From the NCBI RefSeq assembly GCF_027625935.1, contig NZ_CP115300.1:9176001-9240000 (forward strand): a stretch of 64,000 nucleotides of DNA, written 5' to 3'. This DNA is from Streptomyces camelliae. Lineage in GTDB: Bacteria > Actinomycetota > Actinomycetes > Streptomycetales > Streptomycetaceae. The position numbers and the translations under genes are program-made. Under the pieces are notes generated by a model. It saw only the letters and a list, made by a program, of their open reading frames with translations, did not search any database and was not told the origin of the DNA. Shown piece after piece: positions 40,425-49,004 of this stretch (the first letter of the stretch is position 1; each line of letters opens with the position of its first letter).

Positions 40425-41546
40425 TCAGGAGCGATCGAACAGAGTGACTACGCTCTGCGGTGCTTCCTGGCCGAAGAAGATCTCCAGGTTCTGCGCCGAG
40501 CGGCTGGCGGCGTCGCCACTACGCAGGAATAGCCGCTCTTCGTAGGCGGTGAGCGCGACCTCGATGTCGGGTTGCTCAACCAGCTTGCTCGCCAGGTCCG
40601 CGCCGTCGTACATGGCGAGGTTCGCACCCTCGCCGGCGAAGGGCGACATCAGATGCGCGGCGTCGCCGACGAGCGTCACGCCGGGCACCCTGTCCCATTT
40701 GAGCCCGACGGGCAGGGCGTAGATGGGTCGGAGCCACGGTTCCACGTCGCTCTGTGTCACGAAGGCGGTGAGCAGCGGCGACCAGCCATCGAACTCGTCG
40801 GCAAGTTGACGGAGGCCCGCGGACGGGTCGCCGAAGTCGATCGACCTCATCCACTCCTCGGGCTTGTTCAGCGCCACGTATCCGCGCACGTGCCCGTCGG
40901 CGTAGCGATGCGCGATGATGCCTTTGCCCGGCGCGACCGCCATCAGCGTGCCGCTGCCGATCGCGGCCACGCTCGCCCGGCACTCCTGGCCGCCCGAGGC
41001 GAGGGCGATCTCGATGAAGCAGGTTCCGCTGAAGACGGGCTTGGCGGGGGTGAGCAGCGGACGCACCTTCGACCAGGCACCGTCCGCGCCGATGACGATG
41101 TCGGCGCGCGTGGCGGAACCTTCCGCGAAGGTGAGCACGTAGCCGCCCTCCGGACGATGCCGGACCGAGGTGACCTTGTGACCCCACCTGATCGTCCCGG
41201 GCGCCAACGAGTCGATGAGCAGGCGCCGCAGTTCGCCACGATCCACCTCAGGACGGGCCGAACCGGGGTCCGCAGGCATGTCGAACAGGATCGTGCCGTG
41301 GCGGTCCACCACGCGCTTGGCGTCCTCGCCCGGGCGGACCAGAGTGAGGAACTCGTCGTACAGACCGGCTGCGCGAACTGCGACCTGGCCAGTCTCTTCG
41401 TGGATGTCGAGCAGGCCGCCTTGCGTACGGGTCGTCGCCGAAGCCTCACCCTCGTAGATCGTCGCGGCGACGCCGTGAGCCTGAAGCACCCGGGCGAGCG
41501 TCAGCCCGCCCAGTCCCGCTCCGACAATGGCGATGGTCTTCTGCAT
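40425..41546 (-). CDS. Tet(X)-like FAD-dependent monooxygenase
   Basis: 373 residues. FAD-binding start TIAIVGAGLGGLTLARVLQA, middle motifs GGLLDIHEETGQVAVRAAGL and RPEVDRGELRRLLIDSLAPG, and the second FAD motif VTLVGDAAHLMSPFAGEGAN. The order and wording of these motifs follow Tet(X)-type tetracycline-inactivating flavoenzymes closely, though other aromatic hydroxylases are alike. It would use NADPH, O2 and FAD. A GAGGAG precedes the ATG. It is flanked by a complete IS701 (touching its stop codon) and an inverted IS701 end 300 bases before its start. That layout resembles a mobilised resistance gene. Substrate is not proven. Confidence 0.88.
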   Translation of the reverse strand: MQKTIAIVGAGLGGLTLARVLQAHGVAATIYEGEASATTRTQGGLLDIHEETGQVAVRAAGLYDEFLTLVRPGEDAKRVVDRHGTILFDMPADPGSARPEVDRGELRRLLIDSLAPGTIRWGHKVTSVRHRPEGGYVLTFAEGSATRADIVIGADGAWSKVRPLLTPAKPVFSGTCFIEIALASGGQECRASVAAIGSGTLMAVAPGKGIIAHRYADGHVRGYVALNKPEEWMRSIDFGDPSAGLRQLADEFDGWSPLLTAFVTQSDVEPWLRPIYALPVGLKWDRVPGVTLVGDAAHLMSPFAGEGANLAMYDGADLASKLVEQPDIEVALTAYEERLFLRSGDAASRSAQNLEIFFGQEAPQSVVTLFDRS

Positions 41547-41845
41547 GCTGCGCTCCTCTGTTGCGCCGGCACGCGCCGGCGATGGTCAGCGCCGAAAGCG
41601 GACGGGGTGCCCGATCTCGGCAAGGAGACGCTCACCGATCAGAACCATCTGCATCGATGTATGTGCGATGTCCGGCGGGTGGACCGCGGAACATCGTTTT
41701 TCGCGACCTCGTGACTATAACTCGGCATCCGCCTCGCGGTGACCGGGACCGCTCACGCTGCGACGCAACGCGCCAGCCACGTTCATCCTCGACAACCGCC
41801 TCGACCGGCTCGGCAGTGCTGCCGGAAAGATGACACTCGCTCGCC
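41547..41845. other. Promoter-side region of the monooxygenase gene
   Basis: No gene is supported. It contains a CGCCGGCA-CG-CGCCGGCG repeat/hairpin just upstream of the monooxygenase and should hold its promoter. Confidence 0.4.
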
Positions 41846-41954
41846 CTGGTCCATCTGGCGCAGACACCACCAGGCGACAGCCCGACGCAACCACTCCCGA
41901 CAACGGACCGCCGACGAGCCCACCGGATAGATCACGAAACCAGACTGGAGTATT
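41846..41954 (+). mobile_element. IS701-family end, 109-bp remnant in inverted orientation
   Basis: Encodes WSIWRRHHQATARRNHSRQR then TADEPTG and a stop, the C terminus of an IS701 transposase, followed by the same terminal repeat as the complete copy (ends AGACTGGAGTA). Sequence identity to the complete copy is high but not perfect (roughly 85 percent by eye), so it comes from a different copy. Its tip overlaps the stop codon of the LuxR gene. Confidence 0.85.
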
Positions 41955-43002
41955 AGCAGGAGAGAGTAGCGACCAACTCGTCGCGGCCGTTCACCCGGAT
42001 CTTGCGATAGATGGCCTTGAGATGGTCGTTGGTCGTGTGCTGCGACAGGTCGAGGGTGTGGGAGATCTGTTTGCTGGAGCGGCCGTCCAGGACCTGGTCG
42101 ATCACCGTGCGTTCCCGGGGCGTGAGGCCGTACCACGCGGCGACCGCGGGCAGCAGTTGGCCGGTACCGGCCGCCTGGATGGTGACGGCCACCTCGCCGC
42201 GTCGGGCGCCGGTCAGCCGTTGGGCCTGCAGCGCGGCGAAGCCGTGGCCGGTCGGGATGCGGCTGAGCACGGGCTCGCTCTGGCGGCGGGCGGCGGCCGC
42301 GACGTTCCAGAGCGCCAGCGAGAGATCCTCGTCCGTGTCGAGGATCACGTTGGGAAAGCACATCCGGAGCCATTCGCGCCCGGTCGGGGTCGCGGAGGCG
42401 AGGCCGTCGTTCTCGTCGATGACGAGCACGCCGGGCGGCATCGCGGTGCGCATGGGATGCGGCCTGGCGCGGCCGACGTAACCGCGCAGCGAGGCGGCCA
42501 GCGGCGCCGCGACCTGCCGCGCGTTGTCGATGTCGGCCGGGGTGAACGGCGGGCGGCGACGCTCGCGCAGCAGGATCAGCGTGCCCCAGTGCGCGGCGCG
42601 ATCGACCAGGTCGAGCCGCATCTCGCTGCCCCAGCCGTCGCCGGCCATGCTGTCGAGCAGCGGCACGATGCCCGGCGGCGCGGTGGCCGTCGTGTCCAGC
42701 ACCGCGACAGTTGGGCGGCTCGTGGGCCGGTCGGCGGGTCGCCGGGGCGGGTAGGGCTGCTGATCGAGCAGCCCGGCCGCCTTGATGCGGCGGAAGTGGG
42801 CGCAGCTGTAGCCCTGGTGCTCGACCAGGAAGCAGCCGACGCCGGTGACCGGATCCTTGCCGGAAAGCATGTACCCGTCGTGCGGCACGAGCCGGTGCAG
42901 CTGGCGGGCCAGCTCGCCGCCGAGGTCGGCCAGGCTGTCGGCGCGTGCGGCAGCCTGCCGCGCGGCGTGGGCGACGAGCAGCGGCGCGGGCGCGGGGGAC
43001 AC
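41953..43002 (-). CDS. LuxR-family transcriptional regulator
   Basis: About 349 residues from a GTG (VSPAPAPLLVAHAARQAAAR). The first 260 residues look like a GAF/PAS-type sensor region. The C-terminal LuxR HTH is clear: LTPRERTVIDQVLDGRSSKQ then ISHTLDLSQHTTNDHLKAIY. The TAA stop is at the tip of an IS701 end, so the natural last residues may differ. No ribosome site is visible before the GTG. It is divergent from a secreted-protein gene with a palindrome between, which it may regulate. Confidence 0.85.
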   Translation of the reverse strand: MSPAPAPLLVAHAARQAAARADSLADLGGELARQLHRLVPHDGYMLSGKDPVTGVGCFLVEHQGYSCAHFRRIKAAGLLDQQPYPPRRPADRPTSRPTVAVLDTTATAPPGIVPLLDSMAGDGWGSEMRLDLVDRAAHWGTLILLRERRRPPFTPADIDNARQVAAPLAASLRGYVGRARPHPMRTAMPPGVLVIDENDGLASATPTGREWLRMCFPNVILDTDEDLSLALWNVAAAARRQSEPVLSRIPTGHGFAALQAQRLTGARRGEVAVTIQAAGTGQLLPAVAAWYGLTPRERTVIDQVLDGRSSKQISHTLDLSQHTTNDHLKAIYRKIRVNGRDELVATLSC

Positions 43003-43026
43003 CGCAGGAGTATCGCAACCGGCTCC

Positions 43027-43040
43027 CCCTAGGTCTAGGG
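43027..43040. promoter_or_regulatory. Palindrome between luxR and the secreted-protein gene
   Basis: CCCTA-GGTC-TAGGG, a perfect 5-bp inverted repeat 25 bases before the LuxR start and 100 before the secreted protein; a candidate LuxR operator. Confidence 0.6.
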
Positions 43041-43141
43041 ATATGCGCCGCGTATCCGGGGGCGGACAGTGAAACCCGGCCGGGCAGTCATTGCCCTGCC
43101 GTTCACTATCAGTAAGCAGAAGCAGAGGATTAGGAGTACTC

Positions 43142-43687
43142 GTGCGTCGATTCCTGGTGGTTGCCCTGTCCGTTTCCGCCCTACTCGCAGGTGGCACGGT
43201 GTCCGCCGCCGCGAGCAGCGCCGACGCGGGGTCCGCGCCGTCTGCCGCGTCACACGACGGCTGGATGCCCGAGGCGATCCCGCCGTCATACGACGCGCCC
43301 GCCGGGCTGCTGTGCGACTTCCCCGTGCACTGGGACGTGACGGTGAACCAGGTGCGCACGAAGGTCGTCGAGACCTACCCGGACGGCAAGCCCAAGCGGC
43401 AGCTGGCTACCGGTGCGCTGTTCCTCAACGTCAGCAACGCCGCCACCGGCGCGAGCGCCCTCGTGGACGCCAGTGGCAGCGCTGTGATCGAATACGGTAC
43501 TGACGGCTCAATGGTCTGGCACGTGGTCGGGCCGGTCATCGCGCGCCTGCCCGCGGGCTCCAGCAACCTGCCGCGCGGCCTCTACACCATCGACGGCGTC
43601 TACCGGATCGAGTTCAGCGCGACGGGATTCAAGACCGTCACGCTCGTGCACGGCACTATCCACAACCTCTGCGACGACCTCGGCTAG
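43142..43687 (+). CDS. Secreted protein of unknown function
   Basis: 181 residues. Signal peptide MRRFLVVALSVSALLAGGTV with cleavage near SAAASS. The mature part is beta-rich (FPVHWDVTVNQVRTKVVETY; GALFLNVSNAATGASALVDA; HVVGPVIARLPAGSSNLPRG) with one Cys near each end (LLCDFP, HNLCDDLG), which could form a disulfide. GGAG lies 6 bases before the GTG. Similar small exported proteins are common in Streptomyces; function unknown. Divergent from luxR. Confidence 0.8.
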   Translation: MRRFLVVALSVSALLAGGTVSAAASSADAGSAPSAASHDGWMPEAIPPSYDAPAGLLCDFPVHWDVTVNQVRTKVVETYPDGKPKRQLATGALFLNVSNAATGASALVDASGSAVIEYGTDGSMVWHVVGPVIARLPAGSSNLPRGLYTIDGVYRIEFSATGFKTVTLVHGTIHNLCDDLG

Positions 43688-43712
43688 TGTGATGCGCCAG
43701 AAATCCTGAGGG

Positions 43713-44127
43713 TTAGTTCTGCTCTGGTTTCTGGCCGGTGGTTCCGACCTTGGTGAGGTAGTCGGCGAGGGAGTTGAGGATCTCGTCGGCTGTCTTGGTC
43801 CAGGTGAAGGGGCCGCGGGTTCTCGTTCCAGGTGTTGATCCACGCAGTGATGTCGTCCTCCAGTGCTTTCACGGAGGTGTGGACGCCGCGGCGGATGAGC
43901 TTGTCGGTCAGCAGGCCGAACCACCGCTCCACCTGGTTCATCCAAGAGGAGCCGGTGGGGGTGAAATGGACGTGGAAGCGGGGGTGTTTGCCGAGCCACG
44001 TCCTGATCTCGGCGGTGTTGTGGGTGGCGTAGTTGTCACAGACGAGGTGCACGTCGAGTCCGGTCGGCACCGCCTTGTCGATCCGGATCAGGAACTTCTT
44101 GAACTCGATCGCCCGGTGGCGGCGGTG
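43713..44127 (-). pseudogene. IS630-family transposase C-terminal remnant
   Basis: Encodes RHRAIEFKKFLIRIDKAVPT, VHLVCDNYATHNTAEIRTWL (second Asp) and TPTGSSWMNQVERWFGLLTD (Glu). One extra C near 43815 shifts the end into another frame, where PFTWTKTADEILNSLADYLT completes it. The N-terminal half is missing. The remnant stops 27 bases before tpg. Confidence 0.85.
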
Positions 44128-44153
44128 CAGTGCCGATATGACTCTCTGGAGGC

Positions 44154-44745
44154 ATGAGCGATGACGAGCAGCAGCTGGCCCCGCGCCGCGGCAAGGTCCT
44201 GGAAGCCCTCGCACGGGCGGAGCGGAAGGTGTTCACCCGGCCCGCGCCGAAATCCGCAAAGGCTCAGGTGAAATTCCTCCTCACGCGGGCGAAGGGGTCC
44301 ACCCAGGCCCTGGCGGATCGCCTGGGCGTCTCGCGCCGGACGGTCGAGCGCTATCGTGCCGGGAAGCTTACGACCCCGCAGAAGCGCCTCCAGGCCGCTC
44401 TGGTGGAGGAGACCGAATCCGAGTGGCAACCGCAGGTCAGAGCCCAAGTACGCGAGCAGGCAGCCATCTCCAGCGGCATGATGGTGGAGGTGACGGCGTA
44501 CTTCCGGATTCGCCTGCAGAGGCAGCTCGGACGACGGCCGCGAGCGCACCATCACCACGCCCATCTCACCCACCTACGCGAAGCAGATCCTTGAGCTACA
44601 GGAAGCTGGCGCGACGGAGGATGACCTGCATCCGATCGTTGCTGAGGCCATCACCGAGTCGTATTTCACGGCATGGGGCACCCGAGCCGCTGGCCTGCGT
44701 GCGGATTTCACGCACGTTCAGTCCATAGAATTCCGGTTCTTCTGA
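44154..44745 (+). pseudogene. tpg: Telomere terminal protein Tpg, one frameshift
   Basis: Tpg caps the 5' ends of linear Streptomyces replicons and primes end patching. The frame has FTRPAPKSAKAQVKFLLTRA, then the HTH QALADRLGVSRRTVERYRAG and WQPQVRAQVREQAAISSGMM. An extra C near 44503 breaks it after VEVTAYF. The next frame continues SSDDGRERTITTPISPTYAK, QILELQEAGATEDDLHPIVA and ends SIEFRFF. The reconstructed 196 residues match the family length. The upstream partner gene tap is absent (an IS630 remnant lies there). Probably a dead copy from a plasmid or former chromosome end. Confidence 0.88.
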
Positions 44746-44874
44746 CACGGTCGAATTCAGGGACTGCTATAAAACTATTGTGACTGAGCGAGATAGTTGG
44801 CCCTTGAGTACGCTAGTTGGCCGGTGTGCGTGATAGCTGGCCGCAGCGGGGGCATGGCCTGAGCGTGCGGACGG

Positions 44875-45384
44875 TCAGCGGATGACGGGGCTACGGCGTT
44901 CGACGAGGACGACGTCGCGCCATGTGCCGTGGTGGCGGCCGATCCGTTCGCGGGTGCCGATGATGCGGAAGCCGGCCCGCTGGTGCAGGGCGAGGCTGGC
45001 GCCGTTCTCGGGGAAGATTCCGGATTGCACTGTCCAGATGCCGGCGGCGTCGGTGGAGGCGAGCGGGGCGGTCAGCAGGGCCAGGCCCACCCCGCGGCCG
45101 CGGGCGTCGGGGTGGACGTAGACGGAGTGCTCGACGACGCCGGCGTACGCGCACCGGTCGGAGACCGGCACCACGGCGGCCCAGCCCAGGACCTGGCCGT
45201 CCTCATCGAGGGCGACCAGGCGGTGGTCGGGCAGCTTGGCGGCGTCGAACGCCTCCCAGGTGGGCGCGGCGGTTTCGAAGGTGGCGTTCCCCTCGTCGAT
45301 GCCGAGCTGGTAGATCGCGAGGACCTGTGCGGCGTGCTCCGGCCGCAGGGGCGCAATGCGCACGCCGGTCTCGGCGGGCGTCAC
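44875..45384 (-). CDS. arsN1: GNAT acetyltransferase, ArsN1-like
   Basis: 169 residues, GTG start overlapping the arsC stop (GTGA). GNAT motifs: ASTFETAAPTWEAFDA-type start region (NATFETAAPTWEAFDAAKLP), acetyl-CoA loop VYVHPDARGRGVGLALLTAP and the end FRIIGTRERIGRHHGTWRDV. The sequence is close to phosphinothricin acetyltransferases. In arsenic operons that relative (ArsN1) acetylates arsinothricin and hydroxyarsinothricin, and its position as last gene of the arsR operon supports this. A general phosphinothricin acetyltransferase is the alternative. Confidence 0.82.
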   Translation of the reverse strand: MTPAETGVRIAPLRPEHAAQVLAIYQLGIDEGNATFETAAPTWEAFDAAKLPDHRLVALDEDGQVLGWAAVVPVSDRCAYAGVVEHSVYVHPDARGRGVGLALLTAPLASTDAAGIWTVQSGIFPENGASLALHQRAGFRIIGTRERIGRHHGTWRDVVLVERRSPVIR

Positions 45385-45800
45385 GCTGCGGGCTCGATGT
45401 CGAGTTCGGCGAGCAGGCCGCGGATCCGCTGTTCGATCTCGTCGCGGATCGGCCGAACTGCGGCGACGCCCTGCCCGGCGGGGTCTTCGAGCTGCCAGTC
45501 GAGGTACCGCTTGCCGGGGAAGTAGGGGCAGGCGTCGCCGCAGCCCATCGTGATCACCACGTCGGAGGACTGCACCGCTTTGGCGGTGAGGACCTTCGGG
45601 GTCTCGGCGGAGATGTCGATGCCGACCTCGGCCATGGCCTCCACGACGGCCGGGTTCACCGTGTCGGCGGGGGCGGAGCCGGCCGAGCGGACCTGGACCC
45701 GGTCGGCGCCGAGGTGGGTGAGGAAGGCGGCTGCCATCTGGGACCGGCCGGCGTTGTGCACGCAGACGAACAGCACGGAGGGAACGGCGGAGGTGCTCAT
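45381..45800 (-). CDS. arsC: Arsenate reductase (low-molecular-weight phosphatase fold)
   Basis: Reduces As(V) to As(III). 139 residues with the P-loop LFVCVHNAGRSQMAAA (Cys-x5-Arg) and the second region DVVITMGCGDACPYFPGKRY, which supplies a further cysteine pair and the basic loop. Its ATG overlaps the aquaporin stop and its stop overlaps the arsN1 start. Arsenite would leave through the aquaporin encoded just upstream. Confidence 0.93.
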   Translation of the reverse strand: MSTSAVPSVLFVCVHNAGRSQMAAAFLTHLGADRVQVRSAGSAPADTVNPAVVEAMAEVGIDISAETPKVLTAKAVQSSDVVITMGCGDACPYFPGKRYLDWQLEDPAGQGVAAVRPIRDEIEQRIRGLLAELDIEPAA

Positions 45801-46561
45801 CAGGCCAGGGCGCTTTCTTCGGCGGAACGGGTGGTGGGCTGCTGCCCGGCGTGCGGGACGACGACCTCGCCCGCGGTGGCCGGGCGGCCGAAGCAGAGGG
45901 CGACCAGGCCGAGACCGGCGGCGGCGCCGATCAGCTGCGCGGCGAGGAAGGGCAGCACGGAGGTGGGGGCGATGCCGGCGAAGGTGTCAGTGAACGCCCG
46001 GCCGATCGTGACGGCCGGGTTAGCGAAGGACGTGGAGGAGGTGAACCAGTACGCCGCGCCGATGTAGGAGGCGACCAGCAGCGGCGCCAAGTGCGCGCGG
46101 CCGGCGCGAGTCAGGCCGAAGATGAGCCAGACCAGCCCGGCGGTGGCCACGACCTCCGCCAGCCACAGGTGCCCGGCCCAACGGTCGTGGGTGGAGAAGG
46201 CGACCAACGGCTTGCCGAACATGGCGTCGGCCAGCACCGCACCGGCGATCGCCCCAGCCACCTGGGCGGGCACGTACGCGGCGACGTCACGCAGGTCGGG
46301 GCCGTCGCCGGTGCGCCGGCCGGTGAACCAGGCGGCCAGTGTGACCGCGGGGTTGAAGTGCGCTCCGGACACCGGGCCCAGGAAGGCGATGAGCACGCCG
46401 AGCCCGAAGACGGTGGCCAACGAGTTGGCCAGCAGCTGCGTGCCGACGTCGTGGGTCAGTTCGGTGGCCTGGATCCCGGAGCCGACCACCACCGCGACCA
46501 GCGCGGCCGTCCCCAGCCCCTCGACCGCCGCCCGTCGCACCAGCGGCGCGGGCGCGCTCAC
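45800..46561 (-). CDS. aqpS: Aquaglyceroporin-type channel, AqpS-like arsenite exit
   Basis: 253 residues with six membrane segments and both NPA boxes (HFNPAVTLAAWF and FANPAVTIGRAF). In ars operons lacking an ArsB/Acr3 pump, such channels let As(III) flow out down its gradient. The GTG start overlaps the arsR stop (GTGA), and the gene stop overlaps arsC. No Acr3 or ArsB gene is in the window, which fits the AqpS scheme. Confidence 0.9.
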   Translation of the reverse strand: MSAPAPLVRRAAVEGLGTAALVAVVVGSGIQATELTHDVGTQLLANSLATVFGLGVLIAFLGPVSGAHFNPAVTLAAWFTGRRTGDGPDLRDVAAYVPAQVAGAIAGAVLADAMFGKPLVAFSTHDRWAGHLWLAEVVATAGLVWLIFGLTRAGRAHLAPLLVASYIGAAYWFTSSTSFANPAVTIGRAFTDTFAGIAPTSVLPFLAAQLIGAAAGLGLVALCFGRPATAGEVVVPHAGQQPTTRSAEESALA

Positions 46562-46941
46562 GCCGGGGCCTTCGCGGACACGGCGGGAATCTCCAGCAGC
46601 GCGGACAGCTTCGCCAGGGCCTCGGGCAGCACCCAGTAGTACACCCAGGTCCCGCGCCGCTCGGAGCCGACCAGCCCGGCCTCGCGCAGCACCTTCAGGT
46701 GGTGGGAGATGGTCGGCTGGGAGACATCGAAGGGGCCGATGAGGTCGCACACGCACGCCTCGCCGCCCTCGTGGGAGGCGATCAGCGACAGCAGCCGCAG
46801 CCGGATTGGGTCGGAGAGCGCCTTGAACATCCGCGACAGCTCGGCCGCGGACTCCTCACCCAGCGGCTCGCGGACCATCGGCGCGCAGCACGCCGCTTCG
46901 TCGTCCTGTCCGAGCACCGGCAGACCAGCTTGTTTCGACAT
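46558..46941 (-). CDS. arsR: ArsR-family metalloregulator
   Basis: 127 residues. Winged HTH with the As(III)-binding CVC motif in EACVCDLIGPFDVSQPTISH, followed by HHLKVLREAGLVGSERRGTW. An extra vicinal Cys pair is near the N terminus (EAACCAP). Represses until arsenite binds. First gene of the four-gene operon and divergent from arsI across about 80 bases. Confidence 0.93.
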   Translation of the reverse strand: MSKQAGLPVLGQDDEAACCAPMVREPLGEESAAELSRMFKALSDPIRLRLLSLIASHEGGEACVCDLIGPFDVSQPTISHHLKVLREAGLVGSERRGTWVYYWVLPEALAKLSALLEIPAVSAKAPA

Positions 46942-47023
46942 TTCTCTATGTTGACAGTTATCTAATCCGGTGGCAAGGTCGGCTATATCGACAGACGTCG
47001 AAACAAGTCGTTGGGAGACCGCC
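46942..47023. promoter_or_regulatory. Divergent arsR/arsI promoter region
   Basis: Contains TTGACA on the plus strand at about 46951 (a -35 for arsI), an AT-rich segment AGTTATCTAA, and a short palindrome TCGACAGACGTCGA. ArsR probably binds here and controls both sides. Confidence 0.6.
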
Positions 47024-47533
47024 ATGTCCCGTGTCCAGCTCGCCCTGCGCGTCGCCGACCTCGAAGCCTCGATCGCCTTCTACTCCAAGCTGTTCGGCAC
47101 CGAGCCGGCCAAGCGCCGCGCGGGCTACGCCAACTTCGCCATCACCGAGCCCCCGCTCAAGCTCGTCCTCATCGAGGGCGAGACCGGCGAGGACACCCGC
47201 CTGGACCACCTCGGCGTGGAAGTTGCCTCCACCGAGCAGGTCCACGCCGCCACCAACCGACTCAAGGACGCCGGCCTGGCCACCTTCGAGGAGAACGACA
47301 CCTCCTGCTGCTACGCCCTCCAGGACAAGGTCTGGGTCACCGGCCCCGGCAAGGAGCCGTGGGAGGTCTACGTCGTCAAGGCCGACGCCGACACCCTGGG
47401 CAAGAGCACCGAAGGCGCGCCGGATGTCTGCTGCGGCACCACCGCCTGCTGCACCCCCGACGAGCAGGCCGTCGACCCGGCCCAGACGCCGGCCGAGGCC
47501 AAGGCCGTCGCCGGATGCGCCTGCGGCAGCTGA
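47024..47533 (+). CDS. arsI: ArsI/CadI-family C-As lyase (vicinal oxygen chelate fold)
   Basis: 169 residues. Starts MSRVQLALRVADLEASIAFY; His62 (LDHLGVEV), Glu114 (WEVYVV) and Gln5 are candidate metal ligands. The vicinal pair Cys95-Cys96 (NDTSCCYALQ) matches the substrate-binding thiols of ArsI. The Cys-rich C terminus (DVCCGTTACC, GCACGS) is also typical. ArsI cleaves methyl- or aryl-arsenite to As(III), which the aquaporin could release. CadI-type proteins are the near alternative. Ribosome site GGGAGA before the ATG. Confidence 0.9.
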   Translation: MSRVQLALRVADLEASIAFYSKLFGTEPAKRRAGYANFAITEPPLKLVLIEGETGEDTRLDHLGVEVASTEQVHAATNRLKDAGLATFEENDTSCCYALQDKVWVTGPGKEPWEVYVVKADADTLGKSTEGAPDVCCGTTACCTPDEQAVDPAQTPAEAKAVAGCACGS

Positions 47534-47722
47534 CCAGGGCGCTCCCGCACCCTTCCGGTAGGTGAAAGCCGCCAGGGACCGAGGTCCGAACTGAGTGCGG
47601 TACTTGGCCAGTGGGGCCAAGTAGCTTGCTCAGTCACAACTATTCGGCGGGCCGCCGTACAGCGCTCTGGCGGCGGCCCGCTCCCGAGTCGCGCTGCGAA
47701 TACGAGGCCGAAGCTGACCAGG

Positions 47723-48315
47723 ATGTGGCCGCTCGGCGGCGGTACCCGCCGCCCGCTCGCCCTTCGCGTTGCCGAGCTCCGCAAGCCGGTCGACCACGCC
47801 CGCGTCGGCGCCGCGTCGTATGGCGCCGGGCGGAGGGGCATGGACGCCAGCGCCGTCGCGCTGGCCGTCGAGGAAGCCCGGTTCGACGTGCAGCAGGACT
47901 CGCAGCACGAGGACCTGGCCGACGACGTCCGTCGCAGAGCGGAGCTGGCGCCGTGCGAGCGCATCGAGCAGCTGCTCACCGTCGCGGCGCCGGGCACCGT
48001 CTACGCTCCGGACGCCGACGTCGTCGTCCAGGCCGAGCTTGCCGCCGACGCCATGGCCGCCGACGCGCGGGAAGCCGAGCTGCGCGAAGCCGCCCGGATC
48101 GCGGCCCGCACCGATGAGCTCCAGGCGCTGCGCGAGCTGGGCGCGCTGGAGCAGACCGAGCCCCGCGACGGGAACGAAGCTGTGCGAGACGAACTGGCCC
48201 GCCTGGTCCCCGGCGCCGACATCGACCAGCCGGCGTTCGCGGCTTCGGGCTCGCCACCACCGAGCCCGAAGTCGTCGGCGCCTTGGCCGTGTTCCTCGCC
48301 CGCACCCGGTCGTAG
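47723..48315 (+). pseudogene. Hypothetical acidic helical protein, frameshift near the 3' end
   Basis: Most of the frame is a genuine-looking acidic helical protein (SQHEDLADDVRRRAELAPCE, VVVQAELAADAMAADAREAE, DEAVRDELARLVPGADI-type end DELARLVPGADIDQPAF). After PAF a one-base loss separates it from the natural end, GFGLATTEPEVVGALAVFLA followed by RTRS and a stop. Start uncertain (an ATG at 47840 is possible). No family known to me. Confidence 0.4.
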
Positions 48316-48683
48316 CGCAGCATTCGCACGACGCGCTCCGGCACAAGCTGGCCTCACGCTCCGCTGTCTCCCAGGCCCTCAGCGCCTGGGAGAAGACCTG
48401 TAAGGGACTGTAAGGGACCTGAGACTCGGCGGTTGATCAGCCGCGTTGGTAGAAGGACTTGCTGAAGGTGAGCGTGCGACTTCGCAATGATCGTCTTGTC
48501 CAGATGTAAAAGAAGACTGCTGCGCGGGGCAAGGAGTGCCGTTCCACGTTCCCGGGCATGGGAGCCCACCATCCGGCGTAAGGGGGCGCGCAGGTCTGTC
48601 TGAGAGGGCTATCGGGTACACCATGGAAGTCACGGATCGTTCGCGACCGTGTGGAGTGCATCCCCGATGAGTCGGAGGCCTCC
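48316..48683. other. Non-coding stretch
   Basis: No gene is supported. It holds a CCCAGG...CCTGGG hairpin near 48370-48390 and a short tandem CTGTAAGGGA repeat at about 48398-48420. Confidence 0.4.
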
Positions 48684-48845
48684 ATGGCATCGCGAAGCGC
48701 AGAGAGCCGATCCCCACGTCCCTTCCTCGAACTGCACTGGGGTGGGGTACACCTGGTTGTCGAGCGCGTGCCGTACCAGCTACTAGCCGTGATCAGTGGC
48801 GCAAGCAGCGCATTTGGTGGAGCCATCTGGTTTGACTACCGATGA
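48684..48845 (+). CDS. Small conserved-looking protein, 53 residues
   Basis: ATG preceded by GGAGG at 5 bases. Reads MASRSAESRSPRPFLELHWG then GVHLVVERVPYQLLAVISGA and ends GGAIWFDYR. One hydrophobic segment near the C terminus suggests membrane association. I recall similar short proteins in actinomycetes but no function. Confidence 0.5.
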   Translation: MASRSAESRSPRPFLELHWGGVHLVVERVPYQLLAVISGASSAFGGAIWFDYR

Positions 48846-49004
48846 CAGCCAGGCGGGGGCCCAGGCCCGGGCCCGAGCGGCTACACCAATTGGCGATGTC
48901 CTCTGACATCGAAGTTGGATCGTTTGTCACCCAAGTTGGACGACCACTTCATTCGGCCGAATGGGTCCGCGAACGGGTGGATGGGTCGCGCAGATCCGCG
49001 ACGC

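Noticed and set aside
38972..41954. Calling the IS701 pair a proven composite transposon
   Set aside because: The two IS copies differ in sequence, one is only a 109-bp end, and the outer flanks (TTAA versus TTAG) do not match as a target duplication.
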